Notes: generated by a model from the letters alone, not told the origin. A DNA stretch of 49,026 nt from Bacteroidota bacterium (GCA_027483445.1 JAIXUS010000059.1:1-49026), one strand, 5' to 3'; positions 1 through 8,855 are shown, numbered from the stretch's first letter. Program-made: numbers and translations.

Positions 1-2
1 AT

Positions 3-119
3 ATTCCTGAAATCAACGAATCCGTGGGCTTCCGTTGGGTGCCGCTCAGTCAGATTTCGCCCGATCACATGAGTTTTCCGGTAGATCAAAAGGTGGTGGA
101 GATGTTGGTGAATGGGTGA
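3..119 (+). CDS. C-terminal end of a probable NUDIX hydrolase (partial)
   Basis: This open frame enters from the left edge and stops with TGA at 117-119, leaving 38 residues. The tail has an aromatic FRWVPL segment followed by a segment with FPVD and a final amphipathic helix. In NUDIX hydrolases a W-x-x-L piece of this kind follows the Nudix box, and an 'F-P-x-D' turn before the last helix is common. The Nudix box itself lies outside the window, so the family call is inference from the tail alone. It converges on the AIM24-like gene, with a repeat between them. Confidence 0.45.
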   Translation: MPEINESVGFRWVPLSQISPDHMSFPVDQKVVEMLVNG

Positions 120-247
120 AACTACATTGAGGGAACGGATCTCATTCGCTTGGTTGGCGCATTCCTGAATATTCCAGCAATTTTCATTTAGTTTGAAGTG
201 GATTGTTGTTTCACACATCTAAATAAATGGCATAGGGCAAATTTGTG

Positions 248-372
248 CAGCCCGCGCCACCGACTGTAGCCGGCAGCGCCCGTGAGTGGAACGAGCGGGA
301 CTAAAGGCGGAAGGCGGGATGCCCGACCGGAAGTTTGGTGGTTAACGATTTGCTGTTTCGGGCAGGCGCCCC
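248..372 (-). repeat. Intergenic GC-rich repeat, type III copy 1
   Basis: Read on the minus strand, this begins GGGGCGCCTGCC, continues with a CGGGCATCCCGC block and a TAGTCCCGCTCG block, and ends with GGCGCGGGCTGC. The same order of blocks, with substitutions, appears at 37326-37446 on the plus strand. It lies between two convergent genes. The rest of 120-413 shows no gene. Confidence 0.7.
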
Positions 373-413
373 AATACAAAAAACAGTGCAGTGAATTGGG
401 TTGATTCGAAAGC

Positions 414-450
414 ATAAAGCCCCGGAATCGCAATGAAACCGGGGCTTTAT
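414..450 (-). terminator. Terminator hairpin after the AIM24-like gene
   Basis: A perfect 12-bp stem, ATAAAGCCCCGG at 414-425 paired with CCGGGGCTTTAT at 439-450, with a 13-nt loop. It lies just past the stop of the minus-strand AIM24-like gene. The T-run is weak, so termination is likely but not certain. Confidence 0.65.
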
Positions 451-465
451 ATTCTAAACTATGCG

Positions 466-1248
466 TTATCGGTTGTCGCCATCGAGCAGGCCACCGAGGC
501 CGCCGAGCAGGCTACCTTCCTCTTTTCCTCCGCGGGCGTACATGAGCACGCGACCGGCCAGACGGCTGAATGGAAGACTTTGAATCCACACTTTTCCGGG
601 GCCGGTGAGCTGTGCGAAGAATACACCTTCGCCGCCGAATAGAGTATTTTTGATTCCGCCGACAAACTGAATGTCGTAATCGACATGCTGAGTGAAGGCT
701 ACGATACAGCCGGTATCGATGCGCAGGGTTTCGCCCGGCTGCAGTGTTTTCTCAATGATGGTTCCGCAGCTGTGTACGAATGCCCAACCGTCGCCTTCGA
801 GCTTTTGCATGATGAAGCCTTCGCCACCAAACAAGCCGGTTCCAAGGCGTTTCTGGAATTCAATGCCGATTTCCACACCGCGGGCTGCACATAAAAAGGC
901 GTCTTTCTGACAGATGATTTTGCCTTGGTGCTGGCTCAAATCGAGTGGAATAATTTTTCCGGGGTATGGCGCCGCAAAAGTGACCCTTTGCTTGCCCTGA
1001 CCGACGTTGGAATATGCGGTCATGAACAAACTTTCGCCGGTGAGCACGCGTTTACCGGCGCTCAGGAGCTTGCCAAAGAAGCCTTGATTGCCGCGGCCAT
1101 CGCCAAAAATAGTTTCCATCTTGATGCCGTTTTCCATCATCATGAAAGAGCCGGCTTCGGCTACAACCGATTCTTGCGGGTCGAGCTCGATTTCGAGACA
1201 CTGCATCTCGGAGCCAATAATTCGGTAGTCGATTTCGTGTGCGTTCAT
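466..1248 (-). CDS. AIM24 / TIGR00266 family protein
   Basis: A 260-residue protein of the AIM24 (DUF124, TIGR00266) family. The N-terminal part carries the typical [10 protein letters not shown] turn followed by a methionine-rich segment. Glycine-rich beta repeats follow ([13 protein letters not shown] near residue 140, and [19 protein letters not shown] near 205), the pattern of this beta-helical fold. The tail is glycine-rich ([12 protein letters not shown]). There is no signal peptide, so it is probably cytoplasmic. Bacterial members have no settled biochemical role; the name comes from a yeast mitochondrial inner-membrane organisation protein. It follows dnaN on the same strand but is separated from it by a terminator hairpin, so it is probably transcribed on its own. 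Confidence 0.88.
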   Translation of the reverse strand: MNAHEIDYRIIGSEMQCLEIELDPQESVVAEAGSFMMMENGIKMETIFGDGRGNQGFFGKLLSAGKRVLTGESLFMTAYSNVGQGKQRVTFAAPYPGKIIPLDLSQHQGKIICQKDAFLCAARGVEIGIEFQKRLGTGLFGGEGFIMQKLEGDGWAFVHSCGTIIEKTLQPGETLRIDTGCIVAFTQHVDYDIQFVGGIKNTLFGGEGVFFAQLTGPGKVWIQSLPFSRLAGRVLMYARGGKEEGSLLGGLGGLLDGDNR

Positions 1249-1273
1249 TGTGTAAGTGTTGGATATAATTGCA

Positions 1274-1300
1274 TAAAAAAAACCGGCACAAGGCCGGCTT
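1274..1300 (-). terminator. Terminator of dnaN
   Basis: CCGGC (1283-1287) pairs with GCCGG (1293-1297) and is followed on the minus strand by a run of eight or nine T (1274-1282). It sits 6 bases after the dnaN stop codon. Confidence 0.75.
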
Positions 1301-1305
1301 CAATA

Positions 1306-2430
1306 TTAGTTATTTACCATTACCGGCATCACCAGCATGAGCAAATCTTCGTCTTTATCAGGAGTATCTGATTCGGGGAGCAAAATTCCGGCGCGGTTTG
1401 GTGCGCTCATGTTCAGGTTCACACGGTCGGTGTCGAGATTACTCAACATCTCGGTGATGAACTTAGAATTAAATGCAATTTCAATGTCCTCGCCTTCATA
1501 CTGGCACGTTAAGCGCTCACTTGCGCTGTTGGCGTAGTCCAGGTCTTCGGCGTTAATCTGCAGCTCACTGCCCTGAATGTTCAGTTTTACCTGATTGGTA
1601 CTTTTAGAGGAGAAGATGGCCACACGGCGAATTGAGCTCATTAAATCCTGACGCTGGATGCTGAGTCGGAAAGGGTTTTCTTTCGGAATTACCGCTTCGT
1701 AGTTAGGGTAACGACCGTCGATGAGTCGACAAACCACACGAATATGGTCGAAGCTGAAAGAAGCGTTCCGGGCATTAAACTGGATGGTAACATCGCCGTT
1801 TACGTAACCGAGCAAATTTTTCAGCAGGTTGAGTGGTTTTTTAGGGATGATGAAGCTGGCGTCAGAGTCGGCTTTCACATCAGAGCGGCGGTAGCGCACC
1901 AGTCGGTGTGAGTCGGTTGCCACCATGGTGAGGTTTTCTTCACCGATTTGCATGAATACACCCGACATTACAGGGCGAAGATCGTCGTTTCCGGTGGCGA
2001 AAATGGTTTTATTGATGCCACTGTATAGGATTGAGCCATCCATGCTGAAGGTGGTTCCGTCTTCGATTTCTGCAATCTTGGGGAATTCTGCGGCATCGTG
2101 GCCGTGCAACTTGTACTTACCGTAACCCGAGGCAATTTCAATTCCGAAGGTGTCGGGATTGATGATGAAGGTGAGCGGTTGTTCCGGAAAGCTTTTCAGC
2201 GAATCGATAAGCATTTTGGCCGGAATGGCCACCTTGCCGGGTTCCTGCGCCTCGGCTTTCATGGTTGTGATGATGGTATTATCGAGGTCGGAGGCCAGAA
2301 TGGTAAGCTGACCTTCTGAGATTTCAAACAGGAAGTCCTCCAGAATAGGCAGACTGTTATTGGTGGTGAGTACACCGGAAATATTCTGAAGTTGCTTAAG
2401 CAAAGCTCCACTGGAGATAATAAATTTCAT
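1306..2430 (-). CDS. dnaN: DNA polymerase III subunit beta (sliding clamp)
   Basis: A 374-residue sliding clamp, the usual length. It starts MKFIISS and shows the three repeated clamp domains: N-terminal with PILEDFLFE near residue 28, middle with RPVMSGVFM and ATDSHRLVRYR around 150-180, C-terminal with the SSKSTNQVKL segment near 275. The end, LVMPVMVNN, corresponds to the conserved MP-x-x-x pocket terminus that binds clamp partners. It forms the dimeric ring that tethers DNA polymerase III and recruits repair factors. In flavobacteria dnaN commonly lies just downstream of gldG, as here. The 84-bp gap upstream contains a near-consensus -7 box, so it can be transcribed separately from the gld genes. 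Confidence 0.97.
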   Translation of the reverse strand: MKFIISSGALLKQLQNISGVLTTNNSLPILEDFLFEISEGQLTILASDLDNTIITTMKAEAQEPGKVAIPAKMLIDSLKSFPEQPLTFIINPDTFGIEIASGYGKYKLHGHDAAEFPKIAEIEDGTTFSMDGSILYSGINKTIFATGNDDLRPVMSGVFMQIGEENLTMVATDSHRLVRYRRSDVKADSDASFIIPKKPLNLLKNLLGYVNGDVTIQFNARNASFSFDHIRVVCRLIDGRYPNYEAVIPKENPFRLSIQRQDLMSSIRRVAIFSSKSTNQVKLNIQGSELQINAEDLDYANSASERLTCQYEGEDIEIAFNSKFITEMLSNLDTDRVNLNMSAPNRAGILLPESDTPDKDEDLLMLVMPVMVNN

Positions 2431-2451
2431 CGCACAGAATTTTTGGGGCGG

Positions 2452-2459
2452 TAAAGATA
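2452..2459 (-). promoter_or_regulatory. Candidate -7 box of dnaN
   Basis: On the minus strand the sequence reads TATCTTTA, one base from the Bacteroidota -7 consensus TAnnTTTG, about 22 bases before the dnaN ATG. No clear -33 TTTG was found at the expected distance. Confidence 0.45.
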
Positions 2460-2514
2460 CAGGAAAGGTTATAAATCCCTAAAGGACAATATCAACATTT
2501 CAACTATCTTATTT

Positions 2515-3513
2515 TTAGCCTTTTATGAAGAAGGATGGTTGTTTTAACAAACGGTCGAACTGATAGAACTGAACCAAAAGAAAGTCCTTGCCATTGAGCA
2601 GCGCATACATCCTGTCGGGGTCGTAGGGCAATCTGTTGCCTTCTGCATCAACGGCGTTAGCATCGGCTGCTGAGCGGTGGAAGCCCTGAACGAAAGTTGA
2701 TTGACCTTTACGGTCGGTTACTTTTACCTCAATCCATGGTTTTGAGCTCAGGATGGAGTCTTTTTTAGCCTCCGGAAATGACTCGGTAACGATGAATTCG
2801 TACACTACATTCCGGTATTCATTGAGGTATTCAAACAAGGCCAGTGAATCGGCGGCAACAGGATTACCCTGAACAAACAATTTCGGATTTCGGCCTTCAG
2901 TTCGGATTTCAAAGCTATTGGCCGGTGTTTCGTTGTACTTTACTGAAACAGTAGCAATGTCGCGGTAGTCGTATTTGAACAGTGCCGGATCGCGCCAAAG
3001 TCTTGCATCGGTGATAAATCGGGTTTGTAAAAAGCCCCGGTGACCGGGAATGTGTACATCAAAGGGTACCGAAGAACCTTCAATCAGCATGAATGTTCCC
3101 ATTTTATCGGGGGTTTCAAGTCCAACGAAGATGGTTTTCAGCAATCTGCCGCGGCTGTAGATTTCAATTTTTCGCTGATTGTTTCCGGCAAGGTCGCGCA
3201 ATACGTTCTGCTCCATCGATTTGGCAACCGGAGCGCGCATTTTCATCTTTTTCAAGGTGAACAACAAGCCGTTTACTGCATCTTGCCGCGCCGTAAACTG
3301 GCCAACTGTCCATTTGCCGGGCCCTTTGCGCTCAAGCAAAGCAGAATGACCGTTTTTGTCGGCTAAAAAAAGCTTGTCAATAGCCGCAGTGTCGGGTACT
3401 GCAAAATCGCTAAGCTCACCGCGAAAGGTTTTGCTGCTTCGGGTAAACCAGAAATACGACACCACCACGGTGAGAGCCACCACCAATACAAGTAAAATCC
3501 GGTTATTTTTCAT
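2515..3513 (-). CDS. DUF4340 domain protein, gliding ABC-associated
   Basis: A 332-residue protein with one N-terminal membrane helix (about residues 5-23) and a long extracytoplasmic domain. The features are those of DUF4340: an early F-A-V-P-D-T segment, a W-T-V-G-x-F motif near residue 68, and a 'LLKTIFVG-x-E' strand near 125. DUF4340 genes are often found beside GldG-like ABC proteins. Here the start is 2 bases after the gldG stop, so the two are almost certainly co-transcribed and the protein probably acts with the GldFG complex. No enzymatic residues are evident. The gene lies between gldG and dnaN, where many flavobacteria carry an unnamed gene. Confidence 0.82.
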   Translation of the reverse strand: MKNNRILLVLVVALTVVVSYFWFTRSSKTFRGELSDFAVPDTAAIDKLFLADKNGHSALLERKGPGKWTVGQFTARQDAVNGLLFTLKKMKMRAPVAKSMEQNVLRDLAGNNQRKIEIYSRGRLLKTIFVGLETPDKMGTFMLIEGSSVPFDVHIPGHRGFLQTRFITDARLWRDPALFKYDYRDIATVSVKYNETPANSFEIRTEGRNPKLFVQGNPVAADSLALFEYLNEYRNVVYEFIVTESFPEAKKDSILSSKPWIEVKVTDRKGQSTFVQGFHRSAADANAVDAEGNRLPYDPDRMYALLNGKDFLLVQFYQFDRLLKQPSFFIKG

Positions 3514-3515
3514 AG

Positions 3516-5264
3516 CTATTTTCTGGCGTAACGTCGGCGACGCAGGTAAACAATCAAGGCTCCTGCAAGCAGCAAACTTGCAATTGGAACTACTACATTT
3601 TTCAATTGAATACTAAAGCGCTCATTCTTAATTCTCGCATCATCCAACAGGCGCACTTTAGCCTCCCGCGAACGAACAGAGATTAATCCGGCGTCGTCGC
3701 AGAGGTAATTCACGCAGTTGAGAATAAAGTCGCGATTGCCAAACTGTTCTCCGGTAAATCGATCCAATCCAAGTGGCAACAATCGGCCTGTTTGCCGACT
3801 AACACCGTTGCGAATAACATCGCCATCGGCCACCACAATCATCCGATTGTCTTTTACACATTCTGGTTTGAAGCCCACCTTTGGATTGTTCATCAACTCA
3901 GGAATGAGCCTGTTTTTGTAGAGCGACTGAAACTTGCCTTCCAAAAGAACCGCCACCGGAATTCCTTCTTTACTGTAAATTTTAGGGTCGGGTTTTTCGC
4001 GAAGAATGTTGAGTGAGATGCGTGCCGGGGCATTGATGAGATTAGAGCGGTTAGAGCTGCGCAGGAGCACCGACTTCCGAATGCCCGGCGCACCAAGTGT
4101 ATCAATACTGTTGGCAAACTCAAAACGGATGGCATTCAGGTTATTCACCACCGGGTGATTGCTGGCCGGAAGCGAAAGCGGAAAGTAAGGCCAACGTTTG
4201 GGCTCAAAGCGTGGTTGATTTCCAATGCGACCAACCACGACCGGAATCACCGAAGAACGGAGATCCATCACCAAATCACCATTAACCCTGGCGCCATATT
4301 TAAACAGCATATCGTCGAGGTTTAGGTCGAGCGGATAAACCATTGTGGCATTGTAAGTACTCAGGCTGTCCATGGAGGCATCCACACGGTCGACCACCCA
4401 AAGTACCTTTCCGCCGTACATCACATATTGGTCAATCAGGAACTTGTCTTTTTCGGGGAAGGCCGAATCGGGTTTGGCCAGAATGATCGCCTTGTAGCGG
4501 GGAACAAAAATGAGTGAATCTTCGCGCTCTGCACGATACACCAGGCTGGTGAGGTTGCTGTCGATGCGGATGCGTTCTACCGAATAATACTCTTCAAGCG
4601 CGAGGCTGATGTCTTTCGTTTCCAACGAGTCCAACTCCCCATGCCCTTCCACAAAGGCCACCCGCGGCTTAATAATCGTGTTGAGCTTGCGAACGGTGTT
4701 GGTCATTTCATACTCCAAATCGTTGATGGCCCTGTTAATCATGGCCTCCTCGTTGGCGTAGGTGGTGCTTTTGAGCAATTGCAGAGGCAGCGTCCTTCCA
4801 CGGAAAGTGAAGAGCGCCCCGGGCCAAATCAGGGTTTGACTCACGCCGGCTCCTTTTTCTTCAACAGGAGTGGTGTAGGTAAGCCCATCTTTTGAAAGCT
4901 GCATGTAGATGGCCTTCCGTTCCTGCTCATCCTCGCTTGCCGAGGGATTGATAAACTCATACTCTACCTTGTTGGTGTAGGCCCTGAATTCGTCGAGCAT
5001 CTCCTGACAGGAATTGCGCAACTTTCGATAGGGCGCCGGAAGTTCACCTTCGAGATACACCTTCACATACACCACATCGGGCAGATTTTCCAACAGCTTT
5101 ATGGTTGCCGGGCTGAGTGAATAGCGCTTCTCCTGGGTGAGGTCGAGTCGAAAAAACCGAAATGCCCCAGCCATGTTGAGCAATACAACCACAAGGAGCA
5201 ATAAAAGGAGGTTTACGATGGCTGCGCGGCGCAGTTTGGGATTGATCTTTTTATCCTTCACCAT
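3516..5264 (-). CDS. gldG: Gliding-motility ABC transporter substrate-binding protein GldG
   Basis: A 582-residue protein with an N-terminal membrane helix (about residues 14-36), a large periplasmic region and a C-terminal membrane helix (about 556-575) followed by an RRRRYARK anchor. The 'RFFRLDLTQEKRYSLS' segment after the first helix is typical of GldG / ABC_transp_aux proteins, as is the later 'VEGHGELD' turn. With GldF and the ATPase GldA it forms an ABC system needed for gliding, and in some species for T9SS assembly. Its start is 3 bases after the gldF stop, and DUF4340 follows at once. gldA is not in this window, which is common because gldA is often encoded elsewhere. Confidence 0.95.
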   Translation of the reverse strand: MVKDKKINPKLRRAAIVNLLLLLLVVVLLNMAGAFRFFRLDLTQEKRYSLSPATIKLLENLPDVVYVKVYLEGELPAPYRKLRNSCQEMLDEFRAYTNKVEYEFINPSASEDEQERKAIYMQLSKDGLTYTTPVEEKGAGVSQTLIWPGALFTFRGRTLPLQLLKSTTYANEEAMINRAINDLEYEMTNTVRKLNTIIKPRVAFVEGHGELDSLETKDISLALEEYYSVERIRIDSNLTSLVYRAEREDSLIFVPRYKAIILAKPDSAFPEKDKFLIDQYVMYGGKVLWVVDRVDASMDSLSTYNATMVYPLDLNLDDMLFKYGARVNGDLVMDLRSSVIPVVVGRIGNQPRFEPKRWPYFPLSLPASNHPVVNNLNAIRFEFANSIDTLGAPGIRKSVLLRSSNRSNLINAPARISLNILREKPDPKIYSKEGIPVAVLLEGKFQSLYKNRLIPELMNNPKVGFKPECVKDNRMIVVADGDVIRNGVSRQTGRLLPLGLDRFTGEQFGNRDFILNCVNYLCDDAGLISVRSREAKVRLLDDARIKNERFSIQLKNVVVPIASLLLAGALIVYLRRRRYARK

Positions 5265-5267
5265 AGC

Positions 5268-5999
5268 TTACCACTTGCGGCTCAACAACCGAAAACGGGT
5301 GAGGGCCAGAAAAATAAAGATGAAACTGAGAAAGTACAGGATGTCTCGGGTATCGAGCACCCCACGGCTCATGGATGCAAAATGCGCATTGATGCCCAAA
5401 TCGTAAATCAACCCATCGATAGGTCGAAAAACCGAAAGGCCACCGATGGCATCAAATCCGAAGTAACAGAAAAAGCAAAGGAAAAAAGCGAGAATAAAGG
5501 CTACAATTTGGTTTTCGGTGAGTGAAGAGGCGAACAACCCTATTGAAACGTAAGCCCCACCCAAAAACAAAAGCCCAAAATAAGAGCCCCATGTAGCGCC
5601 GGTGTCGATGTTTTCAGGCGGATTGCCTAAGGTCTGCAAGGAGAAATAGTAAACCACTGTGGGCAGAAGCGAAAGTATCACCAGGATGAGTCCGGCGAAG
5701 TACTTAGCCACCACAATATGCCACTCAGTGATGGGCCGCGTAAGCAGTAGCTCGATGGTTCCGTTGCGGTTTTCTTCGGCAAAGCTGCGCATGGTGATGG
5801 CCGGAATCAGAAACATGAAAACCCAGGGTGCGATGATAAACAACGACTCAAGCGAGGTAAACCCTGCGTCGAGAATGTTGAAATCGCCCGGAAAAACCCA
5901 AAGAAAAAGGCCTACAGCCAGCAAAAAGATGGTAATCACAATGTACCCGGTGAGGGAACTGAGAAAACTGCTGATTTCTTTTCGGAGAAGTGCGTACAT
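5268..5999 (-). CDS. gldF: Gliding-motility ABC transporter permease GldF
   Basis: A 243-residue ABC-2 type permease with about six membrane helices. The start at 5999 (MYALLRKE) is chosen over an upstream in-frame codon because GldF proteins begin with this short cytoplasmic helix and are about 240 residues long, and because a good promoter lies just upstream. The 'RSFAEENRNGTIELLLTRPI' loop near residue 70 is the ABC-2 coupling segment, and the protein ends RLLSRKW. It is the membrane channel of the GldAFG system. It heads a run gldF-gldG-DUF4340 with 2-3 base spacers, and then dnaN. Confidence 0.95.
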   Translation of the reverse strand: MYALLRKEISSFLSSLTGYIVITIFLLAVGLFLWVFPGDFNILDAGFTSLESLFIIAPWVFMFLIPAITMRSFAEENRNGTIELLLTRPITEWHIVVAKYFAGLILVILSLLPTVVYYFSLQTLGNPPENIDTGATWGSYFGLLFLGGAYVSIGLFASSLTENQIVAFILAFFLCFFCYFGFDAIGGLSVFRPIDGLIYDLGINAHFASMSRGVLDTRDILYFLSFIFIFLALTRFRLLSRKW

Positions 6000-6011
6000 G
6001 GATGAAAGCCG

Positions 6012-6041
6012 CAAAATTAGCATTATTCGAATGCACGCAAA
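6012..6041 (-). promoter_or_regulatory. Promoter of gldF operon
   Basis: Minus strand: -33 box TTTG (6041-6038), an 18-base spacer, then a perfect -7 box TAATTTTG (6019-6012), 12 bases before the gldF ATG. This is the best full match to the Bacteroidota sigma-A promoter seen in the window. Confidence 0.75.
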
Positions 6042-6088
6042 CCTACAATTTATGCCTTTTGCCGGACAAGCACAGTAAAAAGCTTGCT

Positions 6089-6096
6089 TACCTTTG
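6089..6096 (+). promoter_or_regulatory. -7 box of the persulfide dioxygenase operon
   Basis: TACCTTTG matches TAnnTTTG exactly and lies 19 bases before the ATG at 6116. A TTTG at 6058-6061 is too far upstream (27 bases) to be a standard -33 box. Confidence 0.55.
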
Positions 6097-6115
6097 CAGC
6101 CCAATTTGTTTGACC

Positions 6116-7444
6116 ATGATTATTGAACAGTTCTACGATAAAGGCCTAGCTCACGCATCTTATGTTATTATCAACGAGCGCCTTGCTGCGGTGATTGATC
6201 CTGCCCGCGATCCACAACCTTACCTCGACTTCATCGAAAAAAATAACGCCGCCCTGGCCGCCATCATCGAAACACACCCGCATGCCGATTTTGTTTCCTC
6301 ACACCTTGAATTAGCCAACAAAACCGGGGCAACCATTTTCGTCAGCAAACTCCTCGGAGCAGCCTATCCGCACGAAACCTTCGACGATGGCGATGTGATT
6401 GAACTGGGTTCTGTGAAGCTTAAAGCCATGAATACGCCCGGGCATTCACCCGACTCTATATCAGTACTCCTCGAAGATGCCGAAGGCAAACAAGAAGCAC
6501 TGTTCTCTGGCGATACACTGTTTGTTGGCGATGTAGGTCGGCCCGACCTCCGCGAAAGCGCCGGAAACATCACCGCCAAACGAGAAGAGCTGGCCCGTGC
6601 CATGTTTGGAACCATCCAACAAAAACTGAAACAGCTGCACGAAGAAGTGGTCGTGTATCCGGCTCATGGTGCCGGTTCGCTGTGTGGGAAAAATCTCAGT
6701 ACCGACCTGAGCTCCAGCATTGGGCGTGAACTTAAAACCAACTACGCATTCCAATTCAACGAGGAAGAACCCTTTGTGGAAGCCTTAATTGCCGATCAGC
6801 CTTTTGTGCCTAAGTATTTCGGGTTTGCTGTAGACCTCAACAAACAAGGTGCTCCAGCTTACGAAGAGGCCATTGCCGCCGTACCTCGTCCGCCCAAAGG
6901 CACCCAGCCCGAAGCCGGAGTGCTCATTATTGATACGCGCAATCAGGCAGCTTTCCGCGCCGGACATTTTCCAGGGGCCATCAATCTTATGGATGGCGGC
7001 AAATTTGAAACCTGGCTTGGCTCCATTGTTGGTCCGGATGAGCCATACATACTCATTGCTGCCGATGAAAACATCCGCGAAAGCGTCATCCGCAAAGCGG
7101 CCAAAATCGGATATGAAAAAAACATTCGGGCAGCCTTGATTGCCGCCAACGACATGCCGGAGCAGGGCATCGAAACCAATCTGGAGCACTTTAAAAGCCA
7201 ACCGGAGACTTACACCATCGTCGACATTCGCAATTATGGTGAAATCAATACCCGCAGAATTTTCCCGGGTGCCTTGGAAATCCCGCTGCCTGAGCTCCGT
7301 GAAAGACTGTCTGAAATTCCAACCGATAAACCCGTAATGGTGCACTGCGCCGGTGGTTACCGTTCGGCGGCAGGAGCCAGCATTATTCAGCCCCGGTTGA
7401 ACGTTCCGGTGTACGACCTTAGCGAGGCCATCACCACTTTTTAA
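6116..7444 (+). CDS. CstB-like persulfide dioxygenase with two rhodanese domains
   Basis: A 442-residue fusion. Residues 1-240 are a metallo-beta-lactamase fold of the ETHE1/persulfide dioxygenase type: H54-x-H56-A-D58, H110 in TPGHS and D133 in SGDTLF are candidate iron ligands. Residues about 265-355 form a rhodanese-like domain whose active loop lacks cysteine (ILIAADENIRES), so it is probably non-catalytic. The last 85 residues are a rhodanese domain with C411 in the loop HCAGGYRS. This order (dioxygenase, pseudo-rhodanese, active rhodanese) matches CstB, which oxidises low-molecular-weight persulfides and releases thiosulfate. The start at 6116 gives the normal MIIEQFYD beginning; an upstream frame extension lacks homology. 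An exported rhodanese follows 11 bases later. Confidence 0.88.
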   Translation: MIIEQFYDKGLAHASYVIINERLAAVIDPARDPQPYLDFIEKNNAALAAIIETHPHADFVSSHLELANKTGATIFVSKLLGAAYPHETFDDGDVIELGSVKLKAMNTPGHSPDSISVLLEDAEGKQEALFSGDTLFVGDVGRPDLRESAGNITAKREELARAMFGTIQQKLKQLHEEVVVYPAHGAGSLCGKNLSTDLSSSIGRELKTNYAFQFNEEEPFVEALIADQPFVPKYFGFAVDLNKQGAPAYEEAIAAVPRPPKGTQPEAGVLIIDTRNQAAFRAGHFPGAINLMDGGKFETWLGSIVGPDEPYILIAADENIRESVIRKAAKIGYEKNIRAALIAANDMPEQGIETNLEHFKSQPETYTIVDIRNYGEINTRRIFPGALEIPLPELRERLSEIPTDKPVMVHCAGGYRSAAGASIIQPRLNVPVYDLSEAITTF

Positions 7445-7455
7445 ATCAGCGTGTT

Positions 7456-7917
7456 ATGACAAACCGCGTGTTCATTTCGCTGCTTGCGCTCTTGCTATGC
7501 TTTAGTGTGCAAGCCCAGAAGGGAAAGGGACGAATTGAGCGCCTCGATGCCAGAGCCTTTCAGGTTAAAACCATTCACCTGAAAGCCAAAATTCTCGATT
7601 TACGCAGTACCACCGAAATCGAAGCCAGCGGAATGATTCGCGGAGCACAGGCCCTTGAGTGGGACACCGACGCGTTCTTCGCCGAAGTGGCCAGGTTCCC
7701 CGTTCATCAACCGATCATGTTATACTGCGCCGGAGGCTACCGCAGTGAAGCCGCAGCCGAATACCTTCTGAAAAAAGGATTTCTGAATATGATTGTCCTC
7801 CAAAATGGTTTTGAGGATTGGGACAAGGAAGGCCTCGAAAAGGTAGATTTACGGGGAAAAGTTATACGTCCTGACGCCAATAAACGAAGCCCCGACTCAC
7901 AGCAAACCGGCGAATGA
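7456..7917 (+). CDS. Exported single-domain rhodanese
   Basis: A 153-residue protein with a signal peptide (MTNRVFISLLALLLCFSVQA, cleavage likely before Q21) and one rhodanese domain. The active loop is C91-A-G-G-Y-R-S, nearly the same as the C-terminal loop of the upstream fusion (CAGGYRS). It likely moves sulfane sulfur in the periplasm. It is the second gene of a three-gene run and its last four bases overlap the next start (ATGA). The pairing of a cytoplasmic dioxygenase-rhodanese with an exported rhodanese suggests persulfide handling on both sides of the membrane, which is inference. Confidence 0.88.
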   Translation: MTNRVFISLLALLLCFSVQAQKGKGRIERLDARAFQVKTIHLKAKILDLRSTTEIEASGMIRGAQALEWDTDAFFAEVARFPVHQPIMLYCAGGYRSEAAAEYLLKKGFLNMIVLQNGFEDWDKEGLEKVDLRGKVIRPDANKRSPDSQQTGE

Positions 7918-8855
7918 AGTCGCTTTTCCTTGAGACGCCCCTGCCTGCCAGCGCCCGGAAAATCGGATACAACGATAGGCTGCTCCTGCATGGCTCCTGC
8001 TTTACGGAGTACATTGGAAACCGTCTGCAACAGACTCGTTTTGAGGCGGTAACGAATCCATTCGGAACGGTGTTCAACCCAATCATACAGTGCAAGCAAT
8101 TGGTGAGGGCTATAGATGAAGAGTATTTTGGGCACGACGATTTACTTTGTCGCGACGAACAGTGGTTGAGTTGGATGCACCATTCTCGTTTTTCGGCTTC
8201 TGAGCCCGAAATTCTGCTCCAGCAACTCAATGGTCAATTGCAACAAACCCGACAATTGCTGCTAAACGCCACTGTTTTGGTGCTCACTTTTGGTACGGCT
8301 CGCTGCTACAAGCATTTAGAGCGCAACACGATGGTCGCCAATTGCCACAAAATGCCTGCAGCCCAATTCCAGGCCGGATTTTCTGCTCCCGACGATATTG
8401 CGCAGGCTATTTTTCAGCTCGAGCTGAAGCTCCGTAGCATCAATCCAAACCTGAACATTCTTTTCACCGTTAGTCCGGTGCGCTACCACAGCAACGACCC
8501 GCTCGAGAACAGCGTGGGAAAAGGCAATATTTTCGCGGCATTGAGCATCATTCGTGAACAGCTAAATCCATTTTGGTACTTCCCGGCCTATGAAATGGTG
8601 ACCGACCAATTGCGCGATTATCGTTTTTATGCCGACGATCTAAAGCATCCCAGCGAAAAAGCCATCGATTTTGTGTGGCAGCAATTCAAAAATTGGGCAT
8701 TAGAACCAACAGAAGCCATCGCGTTAGCCGAGCAATTGCATCAACGAAAATCACATCGTCCTGTATATCCACAAAGCAAGTCCCATCAGCAATTCGAGCA
8801 AGAAACTGTTGCCCTGGAACACCGCTGGGAAAACCTCGTTAAGCGCAATTCATAA
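7914..8855 (+). CDS. GSCFA-domain (SGNH-like) protein
   Basis: A 313-residue protein with the defining N-terminal motif as H-G-S-C-F-T (residues 26-31; family consensus GSCFA), followed by an NPFG-x-x-FNP segment near 48, both typical of GSCFA proteins. A 'FTVSPVRY' strand near 184 and a Y-x-D-D-x-x-H-P-S-E motif near 240 fit the Ser-Asp-His catalytic set of SGNH-type hydrolases. There is no signal peptide. The substrate is unknown. It overlaps the rhodanese gene by 4 bases (ATGA), so translation is probably coupled. It has no obvious tie to sulfur chemistry. Confidence 0.85.
   Translation: MKSLFLETPLPASARKIGYNDRLLLHGSCFTEYIGNRLQQTRFEAVTNPFGTVFNPIIQCKQLVRAIDEEYFGHDDLLCRDEQWLSWMHHSRFSASEPEILLQQLNGQLQQTRQLLLNATVLVLTFGTARCYKHLERNTMVANCHKMPAAQFQAGFSAPDDIAQAIFQLELKLRSINPNLNILFTVSPVRYHSNDPLENSVGKGNIFAALSIIREQLNPFWYFPAYEMVTDQLRDYRFYADDLKHPSEKAIDFVWQQFKNWALEPTEAIALAEQLHQRKSHRPVYPQSKSHQQFEQETVALEHRWENLVKRNS

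Noticed and set aside
6785-7345. 186-codon minus-strand frame inside the dioxygenase fusion
   Set aside because: Shadow of a gene with clear rhodanese and dioxygenase motifs.
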